NCBI RefSeq assembly: GCF_900458895.1
Contig: NZ_LR962863.1
Coordinates: 620,001-684,000 of the forward strand
Length of the DNA: 64,000 nt
Origin: Staphylococcus schleiferi
GTDB lineage: Bacteria > Bacillota > Bacilli > Staphylococcales > Staphylococcaceae
Reading direction: 5' to 3'
Part shown: positions 1 to 9,147 of the stretch, one piece after another
Layout of the letters: each line of letters starts with the position of its first letter
Numbering within the stretch: position 1 is the first letter of the stretch
Translations under genes and position numbers: made by a program
Notes under the pieces: generated by a model
The model's database searches: none
Told to the model about the DNA's origin: nothing
Seen by the model: only the letters and a program-made list of their open reading frames with translations

Positions 1-1
1 C

Positions 2-424
2 GTTCGCTTAATTATTTTCGGATTGATTTTCTTGATTCTTGGCATCTTTAGTTATGTTATCTTAGCTGCTATTTTAGGTAACTTAACGTCTAGAATAGAA
101 GATATGGCACAATCATTAATGCCAATGACTTTATTAATAATGGGTGCATTTTACTCAGGTTATTTTGGTGCGCTTAATCCAGACAATTTATTTATCAAAA
201 TTACGAGTTATGTACCGTTCTTCTCACCGTTTGTGACATTCTCTCGCTTATCCTTATCCAATGTCTCAACGATAGAAGGTATTATTGCAGTAATCATTCA
301 CATTGTGCTGATTATTGTGTTATTTATTATTGCTGCAAAAACATATAAAAATTCGGTTTTATCGTTTGAAAAAGGATGGGTCAATGTTTTAAAACGCGCT
401 TTTCAACGCCAAAACCAATCTTAA
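2..424 (+). CDS. ABC-2 type transporter permease, C-terminal part (partial)
   Basis: The reading frame is open to the left edge of the window, so this is the 3' end of a larger gene and its start lies outside. About 140 residues are visible, very hydrophobic, with roughly four membrane segments and a short basic tail. The pattern (a loop with P-F-F-S-P-F after a membrane segment, then a long final helix) resembles the NatB/YhaP group of ABC-2 permeases, which pair with a separate ATPase for export. Family assignment is moderate and the substrate cannot be told. A hairpin terminator follows at 452-506, so this is the last gene of its operon. Confidence 0.65.
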   Translation, partial: VRLIIFGLIFLILGIFSYVILAAILGNLTSRIEDMAQSLMPMTLLIMGAFYSGYFGALNPDNLFIKITSYVPFFSPFVTFSRLSLSNVSTIEGIIAVIIHIVLIIVLFIIAAKTYKNSVLSFEKGWVNVLKRAFQRQNQS

Positions 425-451
425 AAAGACGTCAAAATGATGAATAAAATT

Positions 452-509
452 AAGGTAACGGGTTTCGTAAACAGACACTACTGTTTTAGGAATTCAGTTA
501 CCTTTTTAT
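452..509 (+). terminator. Intrinsic terminator after the ABC permease
   Basis: The arms AAGGTAAC and GTTACCTT enclose a second helix AAACAG/CTGTTT, and TTTTT follows. It ends the permease transcript ahead of the UPF0060 gene. Confidence 0.75.
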
Positions 510-614
510 CGGTGATGGCCGCAAGTCATTTTTACTTTATGTAAGCGTGATTGTCTTATCATTTATATTTTGTAGTATACTGTTAGAATAGAGTAAAATA
601 TATGAGGTGAAGAT

Positions 615-947
615 GTGAGTTTTGTGTATTCCACAGTGATTTTTATCATAGCAGGATTATGTGAAATCGGTGGCGGTTATCTCATATGGCTATGGCTACG
701 CGCAGAGCGACCATTCATGTTTGGATTCACCGGTGGTGTCGTACTCATTTTATATGGTGTGATTGCGACATTTCAAACCTTTCCAACTTTTGGACGTGTA
801 TATGCAGCGTATGGGGGTGTCTTTATCGTTATGAGCCTTTTATGGTCATATTGGATTGATAAAGAACCGCCGGACAAGTTTGATTTGATTGGTGGTGCCA
901 TCTGTATCATAGGGGTGCTCATAATGGTATTACCAACTAGGGGATAA
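615..947 (+). CDS. UPF0060 (YnfA-like) small membrane protein
   Basis: The product is 110 residues with four predicted membrane helices. It has the UPF0060 signature near the N-terminus (glycine-rich G-L-C-E-I-G-G-G-Y with a glutamate in helix 1) and an R-V-Y-A-A-Y-G-G-V segment in helix 3. The family is structurally related to small multidrug resistance transporters. Its function in staphylococci is not established. The start is GTG at 615, supported by the ribosome site GAGGTGA at 604-610. The length is usual for the family (about 108). It stands alone between two unrelated units. Confidence 0.85.
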   Translation: MSFVYSTVIFIIAGLCEIGGGYLIWLWLRAERPFMFGFTGGVVLILYGVIATFQTFPTFGRVYAAYGGVFIVMSLLWSYWIDKEPPDKFDLIGGAICIIGVLIMVLPTRG

Positions 948-982
948 ACTTTGGGAGCAGTGTAAAGGAGTACAGTGTAAAA

Positions 983-2005
983 ATGTTTATTAATATTGAA
1001 CAACAATCTAATGGTATTGAACTCATCAAAATAGAAAATAACAAAAGTAAAATTGTATTCATGAATTACGGTGCACGTATTGTTAGCTGGAGAATTGGTG
1101 ACAATAATATTGTTTTAGGGAACGAAGTTGAAGCTGATGAATTTTATCCTCATCATCCTTTTTATTTTGGTGCAACAGTTGGAAGAGTCGGCGGTCGCAT
1201 AGCAAACGGTCAATTTGAATTGGAAGGCAAAACCTATACTCTTGAACAAAATGATTCGCCACATCATTTACATGGTGGACATCATGGTCTGTCAGATCGG
1301 CTGTTTGATTATCAAATCATTAAAGAGGATCTTTCAGAAAAGGTGCAAGTTGTCTTTACCACACAAATGCGACAAGAAGAAGATCATTACCCGGGAAATA
1401 TAGATGTAAAAGTGACTTTTACGTATGATACATCGGAAACATGGACAATTGAGTATGAAGCACAATCAGATGCAGATACACTATTTAATCCAATGAATCA
1501 TGTGTATTTTAATTTAAATCGAGATAGCAATGTGGTGGATAACCATGTGATTGCAAGTGATCGATTAGCAATGTATCCTTTAGATGAAACAGGCATGCCT
1601 AGGCTAACTCCGATTGATCTCGTCGAAGAAATGGGTTCGAATCAGATTCAGTTAGCACAACTTTTTAATACTACAAAGGAGAGCATCCAGCAACAAGTGA
1701 ATGCGAAGAGAGGTTTAGATCATCCTTTTGAAGTGGCGGAGGGTCAACTATCGATTTCAAATGATGACCTTGCTTTGCATGTCTCAACAGATGCGCCTCA
1801 AGTTGTGCTTTATACGCTAAATGACTCTGAAAATTGGAAAAGCCATATGAATATTTTTAAGCCTCATTCAGGTATTACAGTCGAAACGCAAAGCTTACCG
1901 AATGATATACAGTTATTAGGTCCTAAGGCCTATTCGATTTTGAAAGCCAATACACCTTTTTATTCTAAAACGGCATTTCAAATCCAAAGATTATCCAATT
2001 GTTAA
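983..2005 (+). CDS. galM: Aldose 1-epimerase (galactose mutarotase)
   Basis: Interconverts the alpha and beta anomers of galactose and related sugars, feeding alpha-galactose to galactokinase in the cytosol. At 340 residues it is of typical length. The family signatures are visible: the G-R-V-G-G-R-I-A-N-G block near residue 70, H-L-H-G-G near residue 96, the N-H-V-Y-F-N-L block carrying the catalytic histidine near residue 170, and the catalytic glutamate in the T-V-E-T-Q block near residue 300. AAAGGAG at 965-971 sets the ATG at 983. It lies about 58 kb from the galRKET cluster and is probably independently expressed. Confidence 0.92.
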   Translation: MFINIEQQSNGIELIKIENNKSKIVFMNYGARIVSWRIGDNNIVLGNEVEADEFYPHHPFYFGATVGRVGGRIANGQFELEGKTYTLEQNDSPHHLHGGHHGLSDRLFDYQIIKEDLSEKVQVVFTTQMRQEEDHYPGNIDVKVTFTYDTSETWTIEYEAQSDADTLFNPMNHVYFNLNRDSNVVDNHVIASDRLAMYPLDETGMPRLTPIDLVEEMGSNQIQLAQLFNTTKESIQQQVNAKRGLDHPFEVAEGQLSISNDDLALHVSTDAPQVVLYTLNDSENWKSHMNIFKPHSGITVETQSLPNDIQLLGPKAYSILKANTPFYSKTAFQIQRLSNC

Positions 2006-2250
2006 ATGCATTGTGAATTCAGGTAAGTGTGGGGTAGGTTTAAGGATGTTGGAAGAGAGGATATGAAGTTTTCCGCCTCCTATTTCTGTTTAAGAATCGT
2101 ACAAAAGACCATTTGTATGTGGAAAATAAAAAGGCATTGGTAGCAGTTTGCTTTTATCTTTATTTCTGCCTTGTTAAAGGTGTAAAATGCATCTTATATC
2201 AAATTTATAGTTTCATCCCAACTTTTACTTTTATTTGAGGAGATGATGCG

Positions 2251-2460
2251 ATGCGCAATCGTTTGAAAGAATTACGTGCAAGAGACGGCTATAATCAGAC
2301 ACAATTAGCCGAAAAGGCGGGTATCTCTCGTCAAACCGTGTCATTAATAGAGCGCAATGATTTTATGCCCTCTATTTTGACAGCGGTAAAGATTGCGCGT
2401 ATTTTCAATGAGCCTGTTGAACAGGTCTTTATCTTTGAAGCCAAAGACTTCAATACCTAG
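2251..2460 (+). CDS. Small XRE-family HTH transcriptional regulator
   Basis: The 69-residue protein is almost entirely one helix-turn-helix domain. The Q-T-Q-L-A-E-K-A-G-I-S-R-Q-T-V segment around residues 16-30 contains the turn and recognition helix. It is of the YozG/SinR-like type that often controls an adjacent membrane protein gene, but here it stands alone, with a MOSC gene convergent downstream. A strong ribosome site GAGGAGATG precedes the ATG. It has no ligand-binding or dimerisation domain beyond the HTH. The target is unknown. Confidence 0.88.
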   Translation: MRNRLKELRARDGYNQTQLAEKAGISRQTVSLIERNDFMPSILTAVKIARIFNEPVEQVFIFEAKDFNT

Positions 2461-2494
2461 TTTCCTGTTTCAATGCCAATTAAAGTCGATACAT

Positions 2495-2526
2495 AGTAGG
2501 GTGACAAATGTCAGCCTGCTTTTTTT
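2495..2526 (+). terminator. Terminator after the XRE regulator
   Basis: The arms AGTAGG-TGAC and GTCA-CCTGCT (one internal G-G mismatch, loop AAAT) are followed by six T residues on the plus strand. It separates the XRE gene from the convergent MOSC gene. Confidence 0.75.
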
Positions 2527-2538
2527 GCATCCATAAAG

Positions 2539-3189
2539 CTAGAGGCGTGCAAGCATTTTTTCAAGTTTTTGTCTGCGCTTTTGTGTAAGAAATGGATTTT
2601 GAATCGCATATGCGAGGCGGTCTTTATTTCTTCTATCGTTATAATAAATATCATTGAGTTCTTGAACAGAAAGTCTTGTTGCTTCAGGCGCACTTTTTAT
2701 AAGTTGCAAGTCATCATTTGGAGAAACATAGCCTTCTTGTAAGACGCGGAAGTAACAGCCTGTTTTTCCAGAAGACGTCATATCTTTAACAAGGTGAGGA
2801 TAACCATATTTACTTTGGATTTTCCAACAAGGTTCACGTATTTCAGAGACTTCGATACGTGCTTCTCCAAGTTGGTATTGATCACCAAAAAATAATGTCG
2901 TCTCATCTACATGATGTACAGTAAGATTTTCGCCAAATAAAGCATAATCAGGTAAGGGCTGAATAACCTCTTTCCACATATCATAATGAGAATAACTGTA
3001 TAAACAGAGTGCTTTATCAGGTCCGCCATGGTCTTTATATTCTTGTTCGTCTGTGATTAAACCTGTTTGAGATAGCCATACCTTATCTTGAATAGGCTTT
3101 TTGTTAAGTGCACTTTTCATAGGTCGATCGTTTCGATATTGTAAAGATTCTATTTTTCCCGTTGAGATGGCATGGATTTGATATTTCAT
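2539..3189 (-). CDS. MOSC domain protein (YiiM-like)
   Basis: The 216-residue cytosolic protein has the MOSC fold found at the C-terminus of molybdenum cofactor sulfurases and in YiiM. The domain covers roughly residues 20-165: G-P-D-K-A-L-C-L-Y-S near residue 57, the F-G-E-N-L-T-V block near residue 85, and the expected cysteine in the R-E-P-C-W-K block near residue 118. YiiM-like proteins handle molybdopterin-dependent reduction of N-hydroxylated compounds in E. coli. The staphylococcal role is inferred only. AGGAGGAAGC before the ATG (minus strand) supports the start. Confidence 0.88.
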   Translation of the reverse strand: MKYQIHAISTGKIESLQYRNDRPMKSALNKKPIQDKVWLSQTGLITDEQEYKDHGGPDKALCLYSYSHYDMWKEVIQPLPDYALFGENLTVHHVDETTLFFGDQYQLGEARIEVSEIREPCWKIQSKYGYPHLVKDMTSSGKTGCYFRVLQEGYVSPNDDLQLIKSAPEATRLSVQELNDIYYNDRRNKDRLAYAIQNPFLTQKRRQKLEKMLARL

Positions 3190-3310
3190 TTTGCTTCCTC
3201 CTCATATTTAAGGTTTATTTTAACGTAATTCGGTTGATTCGTCATGGCTTTTTCAGATGAATATTGTACAATAAAGACAGATACATAAGTCATAAAAAAG
3301 GAGTGCGACA

Positions 3311-4012
3311 ATGGGCATTAAGCAACTAAAACAAATGACACTAGATGAAGCGACAAGTCGTATTGAAGATGGCATGACGGTGGGCATTGGAACAGGAAGT
3401 ACAATCGAATTACTCGTTCCGAAAATTGCGCAACTCATCCATGAAAAGGGGTATCAAATTAAAGGCGTATGTACTTCAGAACGTACAGCACTACAAGCGA
3501 AGTCATTAGATATTCCAATTGTTGATGTGAATGATGTGACGCATATCGATATCGCGATAGATGGTGCAGATGAAATTGATCCGAACTTGAACTTAATTAA
3601 AGGCGGCGGTGGGGCGCTGTTTCGAGAAAAGGTCATCGATACTTTTGCGGAACGATTTATCGTTATTGCGGATCAAACAAAGTTAGTTGATTATTTAGGA
3701 CAAACGTTTAAGCTCCCTGTTGAAGTGGATGCTTTCAACTGGCGTCAGTTGATTCGTACCATTGAACAAGCATTTGACGTTAAAGTGATACGACGAATGA
3801 TTGGTGATATTCCCTTTATTACAGATAATGGGAACTATATTTTAGATTGTACGCTAAATCAAAGCATTGATCCGTATGTATTTCATGAATACTTAATTCA
3901 CCTTGTTGGCATATTAGAAACAGGCTATTTCTTAGACACTGTTGAAGAAGCCATCGTTGGAACAGATGAAGGCTTAAAAGTGATTCATCACTCCGAACAA
4001 ATAAAAAAGTAG
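3311..4012 (+). CDS. rpiA: Ribose-5-phosphate isomerase A
   Basis: Catalyses ribose-5-phosphate to ribulose-5-phosphate in the non-oxidative pentose phosphate pathway. At 233 residues it is of typical length. It carries the phosphate-binding G-I-G-T-G-S-T block near residue 26, the D-G-A-D-E-I-D active-site loop near residue 85 and K-G-G-G-G-A-L-F-R-E-K near residue 97, whose lysine and glutamate take part in catalysis. AAAGGAG at 3298-3304 precedes the ATG. It is convergent with lyrA, with a shared terminator between them. The rpiA-lyrA pairing agrees with the arrangement I know from S. aureus. Confidence 0.95.
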   Translation: MGIKQLKQMTLDEATSRIEDGMTVGIGTGSTIELLVPKIAQLIHEKGYQIKGVCTSERTALQAKSLDIPIVDVNDVTHIDIAIDGADEIDPNLNLIKGGGGALFREKVIDTFAERFIVIADQTKLVDYLGQTFKLPVEVDAFNWRQLIRTIEQAFDVKVIRRMIGDIPFITDNGNYILDCTLNQSIDPYVFHEYLIHLVGILETGYFLDTVEEAIVGTDEGLKVIHHSEQIKK

Positions 4013-4040
4013 CGCGGTCGTTGACCGGCTACTTTTTATT
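4004..4040. terminator. Bidirectional terminator between rpiA and lyrA
   Basis: A long hairpin: AAAAAGTAGC pairs with GCTACTTTTT, and the inner helix CGGTC/GACCG has a GTT loop. T-rich and A-rich flanks make it usable from both strands for the convergent pair. Confidence 0.9.
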
Positions 4041-4047
4041 TATAATA

Positions 4048-5220
4048 TCAATCTGTTTTGTCCTCATGTTTTGACGTTTTTGTCACGTCGTTTTCATCTG
4101 TCGTTGTTTCTGCAGATGATTGAACCTCATTATCCGTATTTTCAATATTTACTTTTTCTTCATCGGCTGTATCCGATGATGTCGCCTCACGCTCTTGAAT
4201 AGATTGATTTGTTTCGTTCGTTTGTTTTTCTTCATCTTTGATTTGTTCTTTAGACGTTAATTCTTCGTCAACATTTGCGTCATTTTGTTGTTCTGGTTGC
4301 ACGCTTGTATTTGGCGCATCAGAACTTTTTGTTGTTGGCTTTGGTTCCGCTGCTGTTTCTGTTTCATAATGTTCTTCAAGTGGATTATCTTCTTCCTCTT
4401 GAGATGTATCGAACATCAATGGTGTATCGTCATCTTCGCCTTTATGACGTGGTGTAAAGAGACGCATGATGAGACCTAATACGACAACGACAGCTGCAAC
4501 ACTTGCTGTAGAATAAGCAAGGACTTTCATAGAGAAAACATCTCCAATTTCTTCACTAAAGAAAAAGACTCTAGCAAAGGACATGGCTGCATGGAATAGC
4601 GTAGCGATATAAATTGAACGCCCGCCTGTCCCTCTAACAAGTTCGCCTGCTATCATTGAGAATGAGAAAACGTAGAGTGCACTGAATAAAGTATAGGTTG
4701 ATCCAAATGCAGTGTTCACATCCCATACTAAATAAAGGACACTGACAACGATGTTCGCAAAGAAGTGTGGCAATTTTGCTTCGACAATATTTAATAGATA
4801 AGAACGAAAACCAAACTCGATAAAGAATGCCATAAGAAGATGGCCGATTAAAATAGTCCAGATCGTCTCAGACAAGTCTTTAGACTGTAATAAGATAAAA
4901 CTATCCGCATATGTATTAAAACTATACATACCGATGATAAAAATAATTAAAGGTAAAGTCAGTGCTAATAAAATTCTTTCAATAACTTTTAAATTAATCC
5001 CTAACTTTAATCCACCAAGTTGTTCTTTTTTATTTTTAAATATAATGATACATAATACCGCGGCAATAAATGGACCTAAGCTATTTAATGCAAATACAAA
5101 CGGCTTGAAACCAGATGCTTTCTGGAAGTCTTGTAAAATCAAGGGGCTTGCATATGCAAAAATAAAAAACACAAAGATGGTCATTGCCCATTGGAAGCCT
5201 GAAATACGCGTTCGATTCAT
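4048..5220 (-). CDS. lyrA: CPBP-family membrane protein LyrA/SpdC with acidic tail
   Basis: The 390-residue protein closely follows S. aureus LyrA (SpdC), known for lysostaphin resistance, surface protein display and interplay with WalK and SagB. Residues 10-255 hold about eight membrane helices of the CPBP (CAAX protease-like) fold. The usual glutamate pair is reduced to F-I-E-F-G-F-R-S-Y near residue 134, so proteolytic activity is unlikely. Residues 265-390 are a long hydrophilic tail rich in Glu, Asp, Thr and Asn, presumably cytosolic and disordered. AGGATTTTTT before the ATG is the probable ribosome site. Confidence 0.9.
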   Translation of the reverse strand: MNRTRISGFQWAMTIFVFFIFAYASPLILQDFQKASGFKPFVFALNSLGPFIAAVLCIIIFKNKKEQLGGLKLGINLKVIERILLALTLPLIIFIIGMYSFNTYADSFILLQSKDLSETIWTILIGHLLMAFFIEFGFRSYLLNIVEAKLPHFFANIVVSVLYLVWDVNTAFGSTYTLFSALYVFSFSMIAGELVRGTGGRSIYIATLFHAAMSFARVFFFSEEIGDVFSMKVLAYSTASVAAVVVVLGLIMRLFTPRHKGEDDDTPLMFDTSQEEEDNPLEEHYETETAAEPKPTTKSSDAPNTSVQPEQQNDANVDEELTSKEQIKDEEKQTNETNQSIQEREATSSDTADEEKVNIENTDNEVQSSAETTTDENDVTKTSKHEDKTD

Positions 5221-5530
5221 AAAAAATCCTCCATATTAAACGTAGCTAATGAGGTTCGTATGCATGAGGGTGTCCCATCAACATATGCTGCAATGAATTA
5301 CAACGCAAGAAAGGACGACGATCAAGTCATAGAATCTAACGTTCATTATAAACATATATTGTAAAGAAATAAATTATTAACAGTCAAATATCATTGAATT
5401 GTAATATAAGTTAAGAAAATTGTTACAGATTTTATCGTGTAATATAAACCTCACATGATACGTTCAATCGTGTCTTTACCGACTCAAATATCAAAAGGAA
5501 TATCTTCATTGATTTATGACGCTTCCCATT

Positions 5531-5544
5531 TGTTAACGTTTTCT
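5531..5544 (+). promoter_or_regulatory. cre-like CcpA site upstream of hutG
   Basis: TGTTAACGTTTTCT matches 12 of 14 positions of the catabolite-responsive element WGWAARCGYTWWCA and keeps the central CG. hut genes are carbon-catabolite repressed in Gram-positives, so the position about 200 bases before hutG is sensible. The match is imperfect. Confidence 0.45.
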
Positions 5545-5598
5545 TTGTATTTTCAAGGGTAAAAATAGTAGCATAGAATTGTAGAAAATTATGACGTA

Positions 5599-5712
5599 GG
5601 GGTGTCTCATCTATTACAGCAGGTCAAACGATTCAAGCGTAGTCGCTACTTAACACGAATATGTGCTTGTCACCAAGCATGCTATTTCAATTTTTGCTGA
5701 GATGGGACAACC
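5599..5712 (+). promoter_or_regulatory. Potential structured RNA leader of hutG
   Basis: GGTGTCTCATCT (5601-5612) can pair with AGATGGGACAACC (5700-5712), giving ten continuous pairs with one G-U, a bulged A, then two more. A second helix, CAGCA (5617-5621) with TGCTG (5695-5699), stacks inside after a four-base bulge. Two inner hairpins are AGCG-TAGT-CGCT (5636-5647) and TGCTTG-TCAC-CAAGCA (5664-5679). The closing strand ends 33 bases before the hutG ATG. No T-tract follows, so it is not a plain terminator. I know no family that it matches; a decayed dispersed inverted repeat is the alternative. Confidence 0.4.
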
Positions 5713-5745
5713 TTATTGAAGTCTCGTACGAAAGAGGGGGTTCTT

Positions 5746-6684
5746 ATGTATCAAAAGCCAAATCAAGAATTGTGGACAGGTCGCTTAGATAGTGAAACGG
5801 ATCAGCGCGCATTTCGTCAATTTCAAACCATCCAGTTAGCTCATATTGAAGAGGTTGCACAACAACAAGCAGACGTTGCTTTATTCGGTTATGCCATTGA
5901 TGAAGGTGTCCGGCTGAACCAAGGTCGTGTCGGTGCTAAAGATGGACCTGATGCGATTAAACGTGCATTTGCAGGATTGCCTGCATCGACGTCATTAAAC
6001 ATAGTGGATTATGGCAATTGGACCCATTCCGCTGATACATTATTCGCTTCACAACAAAAGTTCGGGCATTATGTACACCAATTACTCCAACAGCATCAAA
6101 GAACATTTTTATTGGGAGGCGGCCATGACATCGCATATGCACAGTATTTAGGTGTCCGTGCAGCCTATCCTGATCAATCTATAGGTGTCATTAACATTGA
6201 TGCACATTTTGATAACCGCTATGAGGCGCACTCAACTTCTGGTACAAGCTTTAGACAAATGTTAACTGAGGACGAAAACTTAGATTATTTTGTTTTAGGT
6301 ATCCAACGCCCTCCAAATACACAAGCGTTGTTTGATTACGCAGAAGAGACGGATACAGCGTACGTTTTAGCTGAGGAGCTTGTCGGTCAAATCGGGCCAC
6401 CCGTGAAGGATAAAATTGATCACTTTATTAATGCACATGATGTGATTTTGTTTACGATTTGCATGGATGTCGTTGATAGTGCCTTTGCACCCGGTGTGAG
6501 TGCTGCTGCAGTGCTTGGATTGACACCTTATACGGTATTAGATTTAGCGAGACGTATTTTAGAATCGCCTAAAGTGACATCAGTGAGTATTGCGGAAACC
6601 AATCCAAAGTATGATGTTGATCAACGCACAGCTAAACTCGTTGCACATTTATTATCACATTTTATTCATTGTTCCGCTTCATAA
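5746..6684 (+). CDS. hutG: Formimidoylglutamase
   Basis: Hydrolyses N-formimidoyl-L-glutamate to glutamate and formamide, the last step of histidine degradation. It belongs to the arginase/ureohydrolase fold. Numbering from the ATG at 5746, the Mn-binding residues are visible: H127 and D128 in G-G-G-H-D, D152, H154 and D156 in N-I-D-A-H-F-D, and D241 and D244 in C-M-D-V-V-D. An in-frame TTG at 5716 would add ten residues, but AGAGGGGG (5733-5740) is placed for the ATG at 5746, giving 312 residues, near the usual 311. It is transcribed alone; hutU and hutI lie beyond a divergent regulator. Confidence 0.95.
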   Translation: MYQKPNQELWTGRLDSETDQRAFRQFQTIQLAHIEEVAQQQADVALFGYAIDEGVRLNQGRVGAKDGPDAIKRAFAGLPASTSLNIVDYGNWTHSADTLFASQQKFGHYVHQLLQQHQRTFLLGGGHDIAYAQYLGVRAAYPDQSIGVINIDAHFDNRYEAHSTSGTSFRQMLTEDENLDYFVLGIQRPPNTQALFDYAEETDTAYVLAEELVGQIGPPVKDKIDHFINAHDVILFTICMDVVDSAFAPGVSAAAVLGLTPYTVLDLARRILESPKVTSVSIAETNPKYDVDQRTAKLVAHLLSHFIHCSAS

Positions 6685-6757
6685 AATGACAATGTAGGTT
6701 GCATGATGAGAAAATGATGTGAGCTAAACGATGCATGTGTAACCGATGATATTCGTG

Positions 6758-7630
6758 TTATCCCATATCCCAGTATTGACGACAAGATTGCACAAGATCT
6801 AATATATGTGGACTGTATTGGCGTTTTTTTAAGTAATTTAAATATATCGTTCGTTCGATACTTGGGCGAATTCGAATTGCGCGTAAATCATGTGTAGAGT
6901 AAGACTGGTAGTACATACGTGGTATTACCGCATAACCCATGCCTTGATGTACAAAATTGGTCGCTGCTTCAAAGCGGTCGACTTCCATAATAATATTAGC
7001 TCGCTCTTCAAGACGTGTAAAATAATCATCAATATGTTTACGAACTTGATATTTCTTATTGGGCACAATTAATGGTAATTTTTTAATTGAAATGGATTTT
7101 TGAGGTGTAAATGCGTCTTTAGGCGCGAGCACGACATAGTCTTCCTTGTAAAGTGGCAAAGAAATAATGTCATCATGTCGTATCTCATCATTGGATAATC
7201 CGATATGGATATCAAAGTTAATTAATTTTTGTGTCAGTACGTGTGGATCTAATATTTCTGTGATTTGGTAATGTTGCTCGGGATGTATCGTTTGATGCTG
7301 GCGTATCACATTGGCAACCCAACGTGCAGCTGATTCAATGATGGCCATTTTAATTTTAGGGGTTTGGCTCATTTTTAAATCATACATTTTCTCTATCGTT
7401 TGATGATAGTGTTTGACGAGTTCAATGGCCTCATTATAAAACTGAATCCCTTTTTCAGTAATGGAGATCGATTTCGTTGTCCTTTTTAACAATGGATAAC
7501 CTAAGTCGTTCTCCATTTTTTTAATTGTCGCAGTCAGTGAAGGCTGGCTAATGTGTAAAATATGTGCGGCTTTAGTAAAACTATTTTGGTTTACAACTTC
7601 AATAAAATATTCCAATTGTACAATCTTCAT
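6758..7630 (-). CDS. LysR-family transcriptional regulator, probable hut regulator
   Basis: The 290-residue protein has the LysR layout: an N-terminal winged helix (residues 1-60, with A-A-H-I-L-H-I-S-Q-P-S-L-T at 21-33 forming the recognition region) and a C-terminal periplasmic-binding-like effector domain from about residue 90. It is transcribed away from the YjiH-hutU-hutI operon and sits between that operon and hutG, so it probably senses a histidine degradation intermediate and controls both. That role is inferred from position. B. subtilis controls hut differently, through the antiterminator HutP. Confidence 0.88.
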   Translation of the reverse strand: MKIVQLEYFIEVVNQNSFTKAAHILHISQPSLTATIKKMENDLGYPLLKRTTKSISITEKGIQFYNEAIELVKHYHQTIEKMYDLKMSQTPKIKMAIIESAARWVANVIRQHQTIHPEQHYQITEILDPHVLTQKLINFDIHIGLSNDEIRHDDIISLPLYKEDYVVLAPKDAFTPQKSISIKKLPLIVPNKKYQVRKHIDDYFTRLEERANIIMEVDRFEAATNFVHQGMGYAVIPRMYYQSYSTHDLRAIRIRPSIERTIYLNYLKKRQYSPHILDLVQSCRQYWDMG

Positions 7631-7660
7631 ATCGTTCCCTCTTATTTATAGTTTGTGGTT

Positions 7661-7697
7661 ATAGATAATTAGTTTATTTATATTAGTTATTGATAGC
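7661..7697. promoter_or_regulatory. Possible LysR operator in the divergent promoter region
   Basis: Two near-direct words, ATTAGTTTAT (7668-7677) and ATTAGTTATT (7682-7691), lie 14 bases apart within a very AT-rich stretch between the LysR gene and the hut operon. LysR proteins usually bind such intergenic regions, but the AT bias makes chance similarity likely. Confidence 0.25.
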
Positions 7698-7817
7698 TTA
7701 CCATATTACAATGAGAATAGTAAGAATTGAAAAAACATTGGCACTCGCATATCACAATTGGAGATGATTTGAATGAAACAAAGAGAATAACATCACGATT
7801 TTAAAGGGGGAACTGTA

Positions 7818-9129
7818 ATGGGAGAACAAAAACAAGTGCTAAAAGGCAAACAGATGTGGCGCTTTTGGGTCTATAGCTTGATTGGTGTCGTTTGCTTTTT
7901 TGTTCCAATTCAATGGCATGGTGAAAAAACGATAATTGTCGACCATGTTCACCTTGCGATTCGATCGGGACTGCATCAATGGATGCCGTATATCGCATTG
8001 TTAATGATTATAATCGGGGCATTGCTTCCTATTATGAGGAAAGAATACAAAAAATCAGTGACTGACTTTGTCATTGTATTGTTTAAAGTTTTAGGTGCAG
8101 TCATCGGTGTGATGTATGTCTTTAAAATAGGTCCAGCCTTATTGTTTCAAAAAGACTATGGACCATTTTTATTTGAAAAACTCATGTTGCCGCTCAGTGT
8201 CTTAATACCTGTCGGTGCAATTGCATTATCGCTATTAGTTGGCTATGGCTTGTTAGAATTTATTGGCATTTTAATGCAACCGATTATGAGGCCACTATTT
8301 TAAGACGCCCGGTCAATCAGCTATAGATGCAGTCGCGTCCTTTGTAGGCAGTTATTCACTTGGGCTATTAATTACAAATCGTGTGTATAAAAAAGGGGTA
8401 TACAACTATAAAGAAGCTTTAATTATAGCGACAGGATTCTCTACCGTTTCTGCTACTTTTATGATAATTGTGGCCCGTACGCTCGATCTGATTCCGCATT
8501 GGAATCTTTATTTTTGGAGTTGCTTAGTAATTACTTTTGTCGTTACAGCAATTTCGGCACATTTACCACCGATTTCGAAAGCTTCTACAGCGTATTACAA
8601 CAATCAAGAAGGCTATCAAGAAGTCGTTGTTGAAGGGAGCCGTTGGAAAAGTGCATGGATGGAAGTTAAAAAGCAATCACACGAAGCACTTCCTCTTGTA
8701 AAAAATGTATGGCTGAATTTTAAAGATGGATTAGAAATGACGATCGCGATTTTGCCTTCAATTTTATCGATTGGTTTTGTTGGTTTATTGCTCGCTAATT
8801 TCACACCTGTCATTGATATTTTAAGTTACATTTTTTATCCATTTGTATATCTATTTCCTATTGCAGATCAAGCTTTACTGGCAAAAGCATCTGCAATCTC
8901 AATTATCGAAATGTTTTTACCTTCATTACTTGTCGTTAATACCACTTTACAAGTGAAATTTGTTGTAGGGATTACGAGTGTATCCGCTATTATTTTCTTT
9001 TCAGCGTTAGTGCCGTGTATTTTAGCGACAGAAATTAAAGTGCCAATTTGGCAACTTGTGTGTATATGGTTTATCCGTGTCACACTCACATTGTTAATCA
9101 CGATTCCATTAAGTTTAGTTCTATTTTAA
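7818..9129 (+). pseudogene. YjiH-family nucleoside-recognition-type membrane protein, frameshifted
   Basis: The first frame runs 7818-8303 (161 residues) and ends at TAA. The same protein continues one base further on, from AAG at 8302 to 9129, giving about 436 residues in all, the usual size for YjiH. The break is the T run 8298-8301: CTA-TTT-TAA would read CTA-TTT-AAG with one T fewer. Both halves are hydrophobic, with about ten helices together. Members occur in hut operons and may carry urocanate or histidine; that role is inferred. AAAGGGGG precedes the ATG. It may be a real pseudogene, a sequencing error, or a site read through by +1 slippage. Confidence 0.85.
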
Positions 9130-9147
9130 TCAAAGGAGAGATGCATT

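Larger units (their letters stand above)
5221..5745. other. Long intergenic region between lyrA and hutG
   Basis: About 525 bases hold the divergent promoter regions of lyrA (leftward) and hutG (rightward). No convincing coding frame is seen. It holds a cre-like site (5531-5544), a potentially structured stretch (5599-5712), and two copies of a related word, GGGTGTCCCATCA at 5269-5281 and GGTGTCTCATCT at 5601-5612. I found no clear consensus promoter. TAGAAT near 5574 is a possible -10 element. Confidence 0.6.

Noticed and set aside
7774..7791. A five-codon frame (M-K-Q-R-E) with a ribosome-like site before the YjiH gene
   Set aside because: It has no regulatory codon content such as repeated histidine codons and no overlapping hairpin.
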